A DNA stretch of 64,000 bases, taken from positions 1,216,840 to 1,280,839 of the forward strand of contig NZ_JAEFCA010000001.1 of assembly GCF_016405855.1 (NCBI RefSeq), written 5' to 3'. Position numbers and translations under genes: made by a program. Under the pieces are notes generated by a model, which saw only the letters and a program-made list of their open reading frames with translations, was not told where the DNA came from and searched no databases. The stretch is from Flavobacterium sp. IB48. GTDB lineage: Bacteria > Bacteroidota > Bacteroidia > Flavobacteriales > Flavobacteriaceae. Below are positions 1 to 8,234 of the stretch, piece after piece. The first letter of the stretch is position 1; each line of letters begins with the position of its first letter.

Positions 1-74
1 TAAGAAGTCAGCACTGTTTGACTTAGCATAACAGTACTAGAGATTAAAAACAAAAAAAGAAAAATTCGTTTCAT
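1..74 (-). CDS. Partial secreted protein (signal peptide only)
   Basis: An ATG at 74-72 on the minus strand opens a frame that stays open to the window edge. Its 24 codons read as a typical signal peptide: MKR, then a hydrophobic stretch rich in F, L and I, then a likely signal peptidase I site after LSQ. Only this N-terminus is visible, so the mature protein is unknown. The gene starts just downstream of the acyltransferase gene on the same strand, so the two could be cotranscribed. Confidence 0.6.
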   Translation of the reverse strand, partial: MKRIFLFLFLISSTVMLSQTVLTS

Positions 75-107
75 GTGTTTTTAGGGCACAAAAATTATTC
101 CGTTTAT

Positions 108-737
108 TTATTGATTCATAAGCTCTTGAAAAAGATCTACAAATTGCCCCATGTGCATTCCATCCATTAATGCGTGATGAACATAAACTGCCATTGACAT
201 GGTTCTTTTTCCTGTTTCAGAAAGCATCATTTTTCCAAATGAAACTTTAGGACAACTGTCAGGATAAGTAAAACTTCTTGCATGAGTAAGTGACGTAAAA
301 TTCAACCACGGAATTGCTGAGAAATGTATCAAATTATCAGTGTCAAATGATCTTGTAAAAAGCCCAGTTGTGTTTTGAATGCGTTCAATTTCTGCTAATG
401 CATTTTGTTCGAATGTTTTAAAATCCGAATGGTATTCAATTAAAGAGAATCCAAAAGTGCCATCTTCTCGTCCAATCGTTGCCGAAGCGTCTACACGGTC
501 GTTAATGTAAATTTGATCTCCAGAAATTCGGTATTTAAAGTTCTCGATGGCGTTTACCGCAACTAAAGTTTTGTGTAAATAGAAAATGAAAAAAGAAGCG
601 TTTAAACTTTTGGCCGTTTCATATGCTTTAGTACAATCGATTTCTACGGTTGCGCCAAAAAAAGGTTCTTCCATTTGTTTGAAATGGGCAAAATGCTCTT
701 TTCTATTCCAGTTTTCTAAGTCTAAAAGTGTTTTCAT
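108..737 (-). CDS. Chloramphenicol acetyltransferase-like acyltransferase
   Basis: This 209-residue protein has the length and motifs of the trimeric CAT (type A) family, which transfers acetyl from acetyl-CoA to a hydroxyl group. The catalytic motif HHALMDG lies near residues 187-193, with the expected second His and the structural Asp. The N-terminal pattern LENWNRKEHF is also family-typical. Its start codon overlaps the stop of the upstream HAD gene as TAATG, so translation is probably coupled. No resistance-cassette or mobile context is visible, so this looks like a chromosomal family member. Whether it acetylates chloramphenicol cannot be read from the sequence. Confidence 0.88.
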   Translation of the reverse strand: MKTLLDLENWNRKEHFAHFKQMEEPFFGATVEIDCTKAYETAKSLNASFFIFYLHKTLVAVNAIENFKYRISGDQIYINDRVDASATIGREDGTFGFSLIEYHSDFKTFEQNALAEIERIQNTTGLFTRSFDTDNLIHFSAIPWLNFTSLTHARSFTYPDSCPKVSFGKMMLSETGKRTMSMAVYVHHALMDGMHMGQFVDLFQELMNQ

Positions 738-1444
738 TATAATAAATTCGGAACGACTTCTGCAATAGTTTCAAATGAACTAAAGTGCTCGTGTTCTATA
801 GTATGATTAATTTTTTCGTGTTCCCAAGTAGTATGAAACGGAATATGAACAGCATAACCGCCAATTCCTAAAACTGGAAGTACATCTGATTTTAATGAAT
901 TTCCAATCATTAAAAATTCGTGCGCTTCAATGTCTAGACGCCCTAAAAGTTTTTGATAATCAATTTCTTGTTTGTCTGACATTACTTCGATATGATGAAA
1001 ATAATGACCCAAACCAGAACGATGCAATTTGCTGTGCTGGTCTTTTAAATCACCTTTTGTGGCAACGACTAATTTGTATTTTCCTTTTAAAGCTTCAAGC
1101 GTTTCTTCAATTCCGTCTAAAAGTTCAATTGGTTTTTCGAGTAATTCTTTTCCGTATTGAATGATTTTTTCAATGACTTCAACAGGAATGGTATTGTTCG
1201 AAATGTTCATCGCAGCTTCAATCATCGAAAGAATGTAACCTTTAATTCCATAGCCATACAAAGGCAGATTGGCAATTTCAATTTTAAATAATTCCTGCGA
1301 AATGCCTTGATGCGAAAGATAATCTTCCATCAAAGCACAAAATTTATGTTCGGTTTCTTGAAAATAAGGTTCGTTTACAAACAAAGTATCATCGGCATCA
1401 AATGCGATTACTTTTAAGTTCGGTATTTTAGTTTTATGTAACAT
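737..1444 (-). CDS. HAD-family hydrolase
   Basis: The 235-residue protein carries HAD motif I as FDADDTLF, with the nucleophile Asp16 and the acid/base Asp18. Motif II is probably the Thr in VVATKGD, and motifs III/IV lie in MIGNSLKSDVLPVLG. A helical cap domain sits between motifs I and II, as in the phosphoglycolate phosphatase and YjjG-like subfamilies. It probably removes phosphate from a small metabolite in the cytoplasm; the substrate is not predictable. It is the first gene of a two-gene operon with the CAT-like gene, with a one-base stop/start overlap. A block of tandem repeats lies upstream. Confidence 0.88.
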   Translation of the reverse strand: MLHKTKIPNLKVIAFDADDTLFVNEPYFQETEHKFCALMEDYLSHQGISQELFKIEIANLPLYGYGIKGYILSMIEAAMNISNNTIPVEVIEKIIQYGKELLEKPIELLDGIEETLEALKGKYKLVVATKGDLKDQHSKLHRSGLGHYFHHIEVMSDKQEIDYQKLLGRLDIEAHEFLMIGNSLKSDVLPVLGIGGYAVHIPFHTTWEHEKINHTIEHEHFSSFETIAEVVPNLL

Positions 1445-1448
1445 AAGT

Positions 1449-1833
1449 TTTTTGTTTCAAGTTTTTTTGTTTCAAGTTTCAGGTTTTTCGCCACGACCCG
1501 AGCGATAGCGAACAGGCGAAGCAATTACTCGAATTGCACTAATTTTTTTGCCACAGATTAATGGGATTAAAATGATTTTTAAAAATCTGTTCAATCTGCC
1601 AAATCTGCGAGAGATTTTTTTAGCAACGAATTACTCGAATTGCACTAATTTTTTTGCCACAGATTCTTAAGATTGAAATGATTTTTTAAAATCTGCTTAT
1701 ATCTGTTGAATCTGCGTGAGATTTTTTTTAGCCACGAATTCACGAATTAAACTAATTTTTTAGCCACAGATTATGAGATTAAAATGATTTTTTAAAATCT
1801 GTTCAAATCTGCTGAATCTGCGTGAAACCTTTT
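1449..1833. repeat. Three tandem ~105-bp degenerate repeat units
   Basis: No gene lies between 1445 and 1835. Bases 1449-1479 hold a short duplication of GTTTCAAG. After it come three head-to-tail units at about 1516-1621, 1622-1729 and 1730-1833. Each unit has two modules: a GC(A/C)ACGAATT..CGAATT..ACTAATTTTTT module and a GCCACAGATT..AAAATGATTTTT..AATCTGCG module ending in a T run. The second module recurs alone near 24064 and in the arms of the palindrome at 7984. The block separates the EamA and HAD genes, both on the minus strand. I see no ORF or transposase in it. Confidence 0.8.
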
Positions 1834-1835
1834 TC

Positions 1836-2723
1836 TTAATTCTTAGAAAAAAGCCCTTTCAAAGAAATCGTTTTATCATAAAAAGTAATTCGGATTCCGA
1901 AAAGCAGAATGATTCCACCGAAAACCATCTGTAAAGTTATTTGTTCTTCCAAAAACAACCAAGCTAAAATTGAGGTAATTACAGCTTGACTCAATAAACT
2001 TAGTGAAACTCTCGTTGCGCGCATGTGCTGAGTGGCATAACTAATAGAAAGCCAAGCACACAATTGACAAATTACGGCCTGAAGTACCAAAACAAACCAG
2101 CCAGCATCAGAAAAACCAGTGAATGGTTCGCCTAATGAGTAACACAAAATTCCTAAATAAATGCTAGAAGCCATTAAACTGATCGTCATAAACGAAAGAA
2201 CATCAACAGTAGAAAGCACATTCTTGCTAACTAAAAGATAAATTGAATATAGAATTCCAGACAAAACCGCAAATAGAAATGCCTGATCGAAGTTTAAATC
2301 GATAAAAAATTCAAAACCGACTAAAGTTACCATTCCGAATAAAGAAACAATCGTACCAATCCAAAAATTAGTAGCAGGTTTTGTTTTTAGAAAAAAGAAA
2401 GAACCAATACCAACCCAAACTGGTGATAAATTTGTCAAAAGCGAAGCCTGCGTTGCACTCGATTCCTGAATGGCGATATTCCAAACTGCAACATCTGAAG
2501 CAAACAAAATACCACAAAGTGCTGCTAAAAGTGCAAATTTTAGATTTGGAAGTTTAAAGTTTCCGCTGAAAAGTACATAAGGCAACAACAAAACCACAGC
2601 AAAAAACATTCGGTAAAAAGCCGAAATTAATCCTGGAGTTAAGCGTAATTTTACTAATATTGGAAAAATCGATATGCAAAGTATACCGCAGATTAGGGCT
2701 AATCTTGGTTTTGTGAGTTTCAT
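1836..2723 (-). CDS. EamA/DMT-family transporter
   Basis: The 295-residue protein is hydrophobic throughout, with about ten membrane helices in two homologous halves, as in EamA (drug/metabolite transporter) proteins. The start LALICGILCISIFPILVKL is a typical first helix, and the second half begins near ILYSIYLLVSK. The family exports amino acids, metabolites or drugs across the inner membrane; the substrate is unknown. It is a single gene on the minus strand. A good -10-like box lies about 30 bases upstream, and the repeat block begins just after its stop. Confidence 0.85.
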   Translation of the reverse strand: MKLTKPRLALICGILCISIFPILVKLRLTPGLISAFYRMFFAVVLLLPYVLFSGNFKLPNLKFALLAALCGILFASDVAVWNIAIQESSATQASLLTNLSPVWVGIGSFFFLKTKPATNFWIGTIVSLFGMVTLVGFEFFIDLNFDQAFLFAVLSGILYSIYLLVSKNVLSTVDVLSFMTISLMASSIYLGILCYSLGEPFTGFSDAGWFVLVLQAVICQLCAWLSISYATQHMRATRVSLSLLSQAVITSILAWLFLEEQITLQMVFGGIILLFGIRITFYDKTISLKGLFSKN

Positions 2724-2751
2724 TAGATGTATTTATTCTTGTATTATTTTT

Positions 2752-2759
2752 CAAAGATA
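2752..2759 (-). promoter_or_regulatory. Candidate -7 box for the EamA gene
   Basis: On the minus strand this reads TATCTTTG, an exact match to the Bacteroidota TAnnTTTG box. The nearest TTG upstream is 25 bases away, slightly beyond the usual spacing. Confidence 0.45.
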
Positions 2760-2785
2760 ACTTAGAAAACGAGTATTTTGAAAGC

Positions 2786-2831
2786 AAAAAGCGCAAATCG
2801 ATTAAAAATCTTAATCGGTTCGCGCTTTTTT
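2786..2831 (-). terminator. Terminator of the flotillin operon
   Basis: The arms AAAAAGCGC..CGATTAA and TTAATCG..GCGCTTTTT form an interrupted hairpin 19 bases after the flotillin stop. A/T runs on both sides would let it work in either direction. Confidence 0.7.
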
Positions 2832-2849
2832 ATATTAAAAAAAAGGTTT

Positions 2850-4367
2850 TTATTCTTTTGTTTCTTCTACTTGAATAGTTGGAGGAACTTCAGGAGGAGT
2901 ATCTTCGCCTTTTAAATAAGTTGGAAGGTTTAAACCTGCCATATTGAATAGATCATTTAATGGCGGAACTGTCTTCATCATTCCAGAAACAAAGTTAGCT
3001 GTAGAACCGTTTTCGCCTTGACCATTTCCAGAATCCCAAACCGTGATTTTGTCAATTTTGATATTTTTAACCGCTTCGACTTGAGTTTTAACCAATTCAG
3101 GAAGTTTTTCCAATAATAAAAGTTGGAATGCTTTGCTTGGATCTCCGCCTGCTGCAGCCACAACATCTTTATAACCTTCGGCTTGTTTCGTTAATATTTC
3201 AAATAAACCTTTTGCTTCTGCTTCCATTTTAGCAAAGATTGCATCAGCTTCTCCTTTTGCATTCTCTCTAATAGTTTCTGCAGCAGCTTGTGCTTCGATA
3301 ATCGCTCTTTGTTTGGCAATTTCGGCAGGAACTACAATGTTGGCAATTTGAGTAGAACGCTCTCTTTCAGAACGTGCTAACTCGGCTTTTTGTTCAGCAA
3401 GGTAAGATTCTTCCAATGCTTTTGCCTGCTGTACTTTTTCTGCAGCAATTGCAATACGCAACGATTCTGCTTCTTTTTCTCTACGAATAGCTTCAGAATT
3501 GGCAATAGCAATTTTCGCTTCGTTCTCTCCCTGAATCGCAATTGCGTTTGCTTCAGACGTTTTTACCCTTGTATCTCTTTCTGCTTCTGCTTTACCAATC
3601 GTTTCGTCTTTAGCCGCTGTTGCAATGCTAATTTCACGATCTTTTTGAGTAATCGCGATTTTTACATCTCTGTCTCTATGTGTTTCAGCAATTTGAGTGT
3701 CTTTTTCTCTATCAGCAAGAGCTTTACCAGTTTCTCCGATTTTTTCCTGCTCAGCTACGCTAATTTTAGCTTCATTGATTGCTTTTGCAGCAGCTTCTTT
3801 TCCTAAAGCTTCGATATAACCAGACTCGTCACGAATATCGGTAACGTTTACGTTGATTAGTTTAAGACCAATTTTCTTTAATTCGCTGTCAACGTTTTTA
3901 GAAATGTTATCTAAGAATTTATCACGGTCTGAGTTAATTTCTTCAATAGTCATCGTTGCAATAACCAAACGCAATTGACCAAACAAAATATCTTTTGCAA
4001 GCTCTTGAACTTGTTCTGATGACAAACCTAATAATCTTTCTGCAGCAGTATTCATACTGTCAGTTTCCGTAGAAATGGCGATGGTGAATCGACAAGGAAC
4101 ATCGACTCTAATGTTCTGACGGCTTAACGCATTGGTCAGATTCGCTTCGATAGAAAGCGGTTTTAAATCTAGAAAAGAGTAATCCTGAATTACTGGCCAG
4201 ATAAAAGCACCACCACCGTGTACACAACGTGCTGAGGTTCCGCCAGTACGACCATAGATTACTAAAATTTTATCTGAAGGACAGCGCTTGTACCTCGAGA
4301 TTAATGCTGAAATGGTTACGAATAGAACGATTGCCGCAACTGCAATCAAAATAATTGGGTTGATCAT
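2850..4367 (-). CDS. Flotillin-like SPFH-domain membrane scaffold protein
   Basis: This 505-residue protein has one N-terminal membrane helix (about residues 4-24). An SPFH/band-7 domain follows to about residue 200, including LLGLSSEQVQELAKDILFGQ. Next is a long coiled coil rich in Ala and Glu (about 210-400), then an acidic, proline-rich tail. This matches the flotillin (FloT/YuaG) family, which forms oligomers on the membrane and organises functional microdomains. The gene follows the NfeD-like gene by 11 bases on the same strand; NfeD and SPFH proteins are standard partners. The length fits the family. Confidence 0.9.
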   Translation of the reverse strand: MINPIILIAVAAIVLFVTISALISRYKRCPSDKILVIYGRTGGTSARCVHGGGAFIWPVIQDYSFLDLKPLSIEANLTNALSRQNIRVDVPCRFTIAISTETDSMNTAAERLLGLSSEQVQELAKDILFGQLRLVIATMTIEEINSDRDKFLDNISKNVDSELKKIGLKLINVNVTDIRDESGYIEALGKEAAAKAINEAKISVAEQEKIGETGKALADREKDTQIAETHRDRDVKIAITQKDREISIATAAKDETIGKAEAERDTRVKTSEANAIAIQGENEAKIAIANSEAIRREKEAESLRIAIAAEKVQQAKALEESYLAEQKAELARSERERSTQIANIVVPAEIAKQRAIIEAQAAAETIRENAKGEADAIFAKMEAEAKGLFEILTKQAEGYKDVVAAAGGDPSKAFQLLLLEKLPELVKTQVEAVKNIKIDKITVWDSGNGQGENGSTANFVSGMMKTVPPLNDLFNMAGLNLPTYLKGEDTPPEVPPTIQVEETKE

Positions 4368-4378
4368 TATAATTTATG

Positions 4379-4942
4379 TTATATGGTTTCTACGATTAAA
4401 AGGTTGTTGTTTTCTATTTTGACAACTTTTACAGCCGAACCAGACGGAATTCTTTCATTTTCTGTCATAGCTTCAAGTTCATGAAAAGCGCCATTTACGC
4501 TAATCATAATTTTACCTTTTCCGGTTTTATTTTCTGGAATGGTCAAATAAACTTCAGCAGTTTTATTTAGCGTATTAGTGATTTTAAAAGAATTGTCTTC
4601 GGCTAGTTTTTGCACTTGTTTGATTACAAAGAAAAACAATAGCACAAATAAAACTCCAACGACAAAAGCGAGTGTAATAAGAAACCATGGCTTTTCGCCA
4701 ATTGTAGCATAAAATGAAATTCCTGTCCAGCTAAAGCCTAAAAGAAAGTTGATTAGATTTCTTAACGAGAAAAGCTGAAAATCGCCATCGTGAACATGTG
4801 CATCAAAATCGGTATCGAAACCATCGGCAATGTCAAGACCCGAAAAAGTAATAATGGTTTGAATAAGAAAAATTAAACTTGTTGGAATCGCGATGTACCA
4901 AAAAGATTTAAGCAACGTAGGTAGACTGTCTAATAGCTCCAT
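4379..4942 (-). CDS. NfeD-like membrane protein with OB-fold domain
   Basis: The 187-residue protein has two or three membrane helices. They lie near residues 12-33, 62-80 and 86-108. A C-terminal beta-rich domain follows from about residue 120, and its end (SGSAVKVVKIENNNLLIV) is characteristic of NfeD/YqiJ OB folds. The N-terminal protease domain of long NfeD proteins is absent, so this is the short form that accompanies flotillins. It is the first gene of a two-gene operon with the flotillin gene and probably assists its assembly or membrane function. Confidence 0.82.
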   Translation of the reverse strand: MELLDSLPTLLKSFWYIAIPTSLIFLIQTIITFSGLDIADGFDTDFDAHVHDGDFQLFSLRNLINFLLGFSWTGISFYATIGEKPWFLITLAFVVGVLFVLLFFFVIKQVQKLAEDNSFKITNTLNKTAEVYLTIPENKTGKGKIMISVNGAFHELEAMTENERIPSGSAVKVVKIENNNLLIVETI

Positions 4943-5042
4943 AATTTTCAGTTTTTCGAATAACTTTTGGCGCTAATATCTCATTTTTTTTGTAAGAAAA
5001 CTAATTTTAAAGAAAAATGTGCTTTACAGTATTTGTAGAATA

Positions 5043-5080
5043 AAAAAAGCGTGAAATCAATAAAGAATTTCACGCTTTTA
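5043..5080 (-). terminator. Terminator after the 91-residue protein gene
   Basis: AAAAAGCGTGAAAT pairs with ATTTCACGCTTTT around an 8-base loop, with A and T runs on either side. It begins directly beside the stop codon at 5085-5087 and probably ends the small transcript before the NfeD operon. Confidence 0.78.
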
Positions 5081-5084
5081 TTTT

Positions 5085-5360
5085 TTAAGCCACTAAAATT
5101 TTACTGCAGGCTTTCTGAATTTGTTTATCCGAAAACGGTTCTAGTGTTTCGGCAAGCATTTCACTGGTTTTGATGCATTCCATCATTTTTGATCTTAGCT
5201 CTTTGTCATCTCCCAAATCTGTTTCAAGAATTCGCTTGAAAATTTCAGACAGATAATGGGGCTGTTCTCTAAAATCTCCTTCAAACCATAAGTCTGAAAG
5301 GAATTTTGCCATTGATGGCATTACATCGTGATGTGTTGGTTTTTGATTTTCCTCTGTCAT
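5085..5360 (-). CDS. Small conserved hypothetical protein
   Basis: I do not recognise a family. An in-frame ATG exists at 5381, but the ATG at 5360 (MTEENQKPTHHD) is the better start. It gives 91 residues and leaves the folded RNA stem at 5381-5466 wholly in the leader. The protein is soluble and mostly helical, with no signal peptide or membrane segment and two Cys residues. It has its own promoter, a leader of about 155 bases and a terminator, so it is a single-gene unit whose expression may depend on the leader RNA. Confidence 0.65.
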   Translation of the reverse strand: MTEENQKPTHHDVMPSMAKFLSDLWFEGDFREQPHYLSEIFKRILETDLGDDKELRSKMMECIKTSEMLAETLEPFSDKQIQKACSKILVA

Positions 5361-5380
5361 GATCGAAAATTTTAAACGCA

Positions 5381-5466
5381 CGAAACCCTCATTTTAGGTG
5401 TGACAAAATATTCAAAAGAATAGATCAAGGGCAGTTTCCTGCTCCAGCACCATGATGAGGGTTTCG
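5381..5466 (-). ncRNA. Branched, riboswitch-like leader RNA (candidate)
   Basis: On the minus-strand transcript, a perfect 12-bp closing stem (5466-5455 with 5392-5381) encloses further helices. An inner GGTG/CACC helix pairs 5451-5448 with 5400-5397. Inside it lie a GCAG-GAAA-CTGC hairpin with a GNRA loop (5442-5431) and a TATTC-TTTT-GAATA hairpin (5422-5409). The 3' side of the closing stem ends about 20 bases before the ATG at 5360, where it could control translation. A consensus promoter lies upstream. I could not match it to SAM, TPP, cobalamin or SRP RNA signatures. It could also act as a separate small RNA. Confidence 0.5.
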
Positions 5467-5523
5467 CTTATCGTTACTCTAAATAAGTTTATTATCGAAA
5501 GTCTCTTAAATATTTTGTCAGTA

Positions 5524-5555
5524 CAAACGTACAAATATAAATTTGAAAGAAACAA
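5524..5555 (-). promoter_or_regulatory. Promoter of the leader RNA and 91-residue gene
   Basis: On the minus strand TTG (5555-5553) is followed after 21 bases by TACGTTTG (5531-5524), an exact Bacteroidota housekeeping promoter. A second perfect box, TATATTTG, lies directly upstream at 5539-5532. The predicted start is near 5517. Confidence 0.6.
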
Positions 5556-5586
5556 TAAAATGTAAGAATTTTATTTAGTTAATGTT

Positions 5587-5684
5587 GTCATTTCGAGGAA
5601 CGAGAAATCTTCGCGAGAGGCTCTACAAAGATTGGATTCTCATTGCGGAGTTACTTGCGAAGATTTCTCGTTCCTCGAAATGAC
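5587..5684. repeat. Perfect 28-bp inverted repeat downstream of metG
   Basis: Bases 5587-5614 (beginning GTCATTTCGAGGAACG) are the exact reverse complement of 5657-5684, with a 42-base spacer. The element begins about 30 bases past the metG stop and could act as a terminator in either direction, although it lacks a strong T run. The remaining intergenic bases (5382-5714) hold only the leader RNA and its promoter. Confidence 0.85.
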
Positions 5685-5714
5685 AAACTATATGTTTAGA
5701 TGTGTAAAATCAGT

Positions 5715-7850
5715 TTAGTTTACTGTCGCTCCATTCGGTGCATCAGCATCTGGATTTACAAAAACCAATTTTCCTTCAGCGTTTGTTGTCATTAAAATCA
5801 TTCCCTGACTTTCAACACCACGTAAAGCTCTTGGAGCAAGGTTTGCTAATACAGAAACACGTTTTCCGATGATTTCTTCTGGCGAAAAACTCTCAGCAAT
5901 TCCTGAAACAATCGTACGAACATCAATTCCTGTATCTACTTTAAGAACCAAAAGTTTGTTTGCTTTTGGCATTTTTTCAGCCTCAAGAATAGTTCCGATA
6001 CGAATATCCATTTTCGCAAAATCCTCAAACTGAATTAAATCTTTTTGCGGATCTGGTTGTTTGCTCTCAGCCAAATTAGCTGTTTTTGTTGCTTCCAATT
6101 TATCTATTTGTTTTTGTATTTCTTCGTCTTCGATTTTAGCAAAAAGTAATTCTGCTTCACCAATTTTATGTCCTGCTGGCAATAAATCTGAATGCTCAGA
6201 AATATCATTCCAACCTAATGTTTTATCCAAAATAACATCTGTAGCTCCAGGATGGTTTTCTTTTAAGAATTTGCTAAATCCTTTAAAGTGTTCTTTCAAA
6301 TCGCCTAAATTTAAGATTCTTGACAATTTAGCCGCTGTAAATGGTAAAAACGGCTCAGCTAAAACGCTTAAAGCAGCAGCAATTTGCAAGGCCACATACA
6401 TTTGAGTTTTTACACGCTCTGGATTGTCTTTCATAACTTTCCAAGGCTCTTCGTCTGCAAGATATTTATTTCCTAAACGAGCCACATTCATCAATTCGCC
6501 CAAAGCTTCACGGAATCTGTAACGCTCAACCGAGCTTGAAATCACAGCCGGATACGCTTTTAATTCTGCCAAAGTTTGTTCGTCAACTTCTGTAAATTCG
6601 TTTGGAGTCGGGATTACACCATCATAATATTTGTTGGTTAAAACCACAACACGATTTACGAAGTTTCCAAAAACAGCAACCAATTCGTTGTTATTTCTAG
6701 CTTGGAAATCTTTCCAAGTAAAGTCGTTATCTTTTGTTTCAGGAGCGTTAGATGTTAAAGCATAACGCAAAACATCTTGCTTATCTGGGAACTCTTCTAA
6801 ATACTCGTGCAACCAAACCGCCCAGTTTTTAGAAGTCGAAAGCTTGTTTCCTTCCAAATTCAAGAACTCATTTGCTGGAACGTTGTCTGGTAAAATATAG
6901 CTTCCTTCAGCTTTTAACATCGCTGGGAAAATGATACAGTGGAAAACAATATTGTCTTTTCCGATAAAGTGAACTAATTTAGTGTCTTGGTCTTTCCAAT
7001 ACGGTTCCCAATCTTTTCCTTCGCGCGCTGCCCATTCTTTTGTAGAAGAAATGTAACCGATAGGTGCATCAAACCAAACATAAAGTTTTTTGCCTTCGGC
7101 ACCTTCAACAGGAACATCAATTCCCCAATCTAAGTCACGTGTTACGGCACGAGGTTCTAAACCTGCGTCGATCCAAGATTTTACTTGTCCATAAACGTTG
7201 GTTTTCCAGTCGCTTTTATGCCCAACTAAAATCCACTCAGTTAAAAAATCAGTATATCTGTCTAAAGGTAAAAACCAGTGTTTTGTTTCTTTAAGAATTG
7301 GAGTTTCTCCAGTAATAGTCGATTTTGGATTGATCAAATCAGTCGCGTTCAAAGTCGATCCGCATTTTTCGCACTGATCTCCGTAAGCTTCTGGATTATC
7401 ACATTTCGGACAAGTACCGACAACAAAACGATCTGCTAAAAACTGATTTGCTTTTGCATCGTACAATTGTTCTGTCACTTCTTCGATAAAATCTCCTTTA
7501 TCATACAATGTTCTAAAGAATTCCGAAGCTGTATCATGGTGAATTTTCGCCGAAGTTCTTGAGTAATTATTGAATGAAATTCCGAAATCTTCAAAAGATT
7601 TGCGGATAATTCCATCATATTTATCAATAACTTGCTGTGGTGTAACTCCTTCTTTTTTAGCTTTCATAGAGATTGCAACCCCGTGTTCATCGCTTCCGCA
7701 AATAAATGCTACATCTTTTCCTTGCAATCTTAAATATCTGGAATATATATCTGCAGGCACGTAAACCCCAGCCAAATGCCCAATATGAATAGGCCCGTTG
7801 GTGTAAGGCAATGCCGCCGTGATCGTATATCTCTTTGGATCTTGTATCAT
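5715..7850 (-). CDS. metG: Methionyl-tRNA synthetase
   Basis: This class I enzyme charges tRNA-Met. The HIGH motif is HIGH at residues 22-25 and the KMSKS motif is KLSTS near residue 336. A zinc knuckle with paired CxxC motifs (CPKC and CEKC) lies near residues 140-160. The 711-residue length includes a C-terminal EMAP/Trbp111-type tRNA-binding domain (from about residue 605, [20 protein letters not shown]), which also mediates dimerisation. It is a single gene on the minus strand with a good -7 box close to the start and an inverted repeat after the stop. Confidence 0.98.
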   Translation of the reverse strand: MIQDPKRYTITAALPYTNGPIHIGHLAGVYVPADIYSRYLRLQGKDVAFICGSDEHGVAISMKAKKEGVTPQQVIDKYDGIIRKSFEDFGISFNNYSRTSAKIHHDTASEFFRTLYDKGDFIEEVTEQLYDAKANQFLADRFVVGTCPKCDNPEAYGDQCEKCGSTLNATDLINPKSTITGETPILKETKHWFLPLDRYTDFLTEWILVGHKSDWKTNVYGQVKSWIDAGLEPRAVTRDLDWGIDVPVEGAEGKKLYVWFDAPIGYISSTKEWAAREGKDWEPYWKDQDTKLVHFIGKDNIVFHCIIFPAMLKAEGSYILPDNVPANEFLNLEGNKLSTSKNWAVWLHEYLEEFPDKQDVLRYALTSNAPETKDNDFTWKDFQARNNNELVAVFGNFVNRVVVLTNKYYDGVIPTPNEFTEVDEQTLAELKAYPAVISSSVERYRFREALGELMNVARLGNKYLADEEPWKVMKDNPERVKTQMYVALQIAAALSVLAEPFLPFTAAKLSRILNLGDLKEHFKGFSKFLKENHPGATDVILDKTLGWNDISEHSDLLPAGHKIGEAELLFAKIEDEEIQKQIDKLEATKTANLAESKQPDPQKDLIQFEDFAKMDIRIGTILEAEKMPKANKLLVLKVDTGIDVRTIVSGIAESFSPEEIIGKRVSVLANLAPRALRGVESQGMILMTTNAEGKLVFVNPDADAPNGATVN

Positions 7851-7869
7851 AATTCAATTTTATTGAGTG

Positions 7870-7877
7870 CAAAAATA
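7870..7877 (-). promoter_or_regulatory. Candidate -7 box of metG
   Basis: The minus strand reads TATTTTTG, an exact TAnnTTTG match about 20 bases upstream of the metG start. No well-spaced TTG is visible. Confidence 0.4.
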
Positions 7878-7983
7878 AGCAATAGAATTGAGATTTTAAT
7901 ATTACGTGGAGATTCGCTGAGTTTTTCCTAGAGATTCGTTAAGATTTTTGCCACGAAGGCACTAAGACACAAAGTTTTTTTAT

Positions 7984-8185
7984 TGCCATAGATTAAAAGG
8001 ATTAAAAGATTTTTAAATATGAATTGCCTCCAGCTTTAGCTGGAGGTTAATAATGTAAAATTGTGAGGCTTTAGCCAAACACGCTCACTTTTGGCTAAAG
8101 CCATTTTATTGAATCACTATTATGACATCCAGCTAAAGCTGGGCGCAATTCAAAAAATCATTTTTAATCCTTTTAATCTGTGGCA
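7984..8185. repeat. Nested 200-bp palindromic element
   Basis: The outer arms 7984-8043 and 8128-8185 are near-perfect inverted copies. They begin TGCCA(T/C)AGATTAAAAGG and end in CCAGCTTTAGCTGGA. Inside them, 8067-8079 and 8090-8102 form a second, perfect 13-bp inverted repeat around GGCTTTAGCC. The element fills most of the gap between metG and the GH43 gene (7851-8234). Just before it, 7950-7974 carries a GCCACGAAGGCACTAAGA module seen elsewhere in the window. There is no ORF of its own. Confidence 0.85.
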
Positions 8186-8234
8186 TATTTTACTTATGGT
8201 CTTTTTGACTATATTTGAAAAAAATATCAAAAAC

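Noticed and set aside
108..737. Acquired chloramphenicol resistance cassette
   Set aside because: Only repeats common to the whole window lie nearby, with no transposase or integron; it looks like a resident gene coupled to a HAD hydrolase.
1449..1833. CRISPR-like array
   Set aside because: The three units are contiguous without unique spacers, are diverged, and no cas gene is present.
3390..3806. Plus-strand ORF of 138 codons rich in Phe and Cys
   Set aside because: It is antisense to the flotillin coiled coil; its composition is what a reversed Ala/Glu-rich frame gives.
5381..5466. Assignment of the leader RNA to SAM, TPP, cobalamin or small SRP RNA
   Set aside because: The conserved cores of these RNAs are not present; short resemblances such as GGTGC are not enough.
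8091..8234. N-terminal extension of the GH43 gene
   Set aside because: The 48 extra residues are encoded by the right half of the palindromic element, and the true signal peptide begins at 8235.
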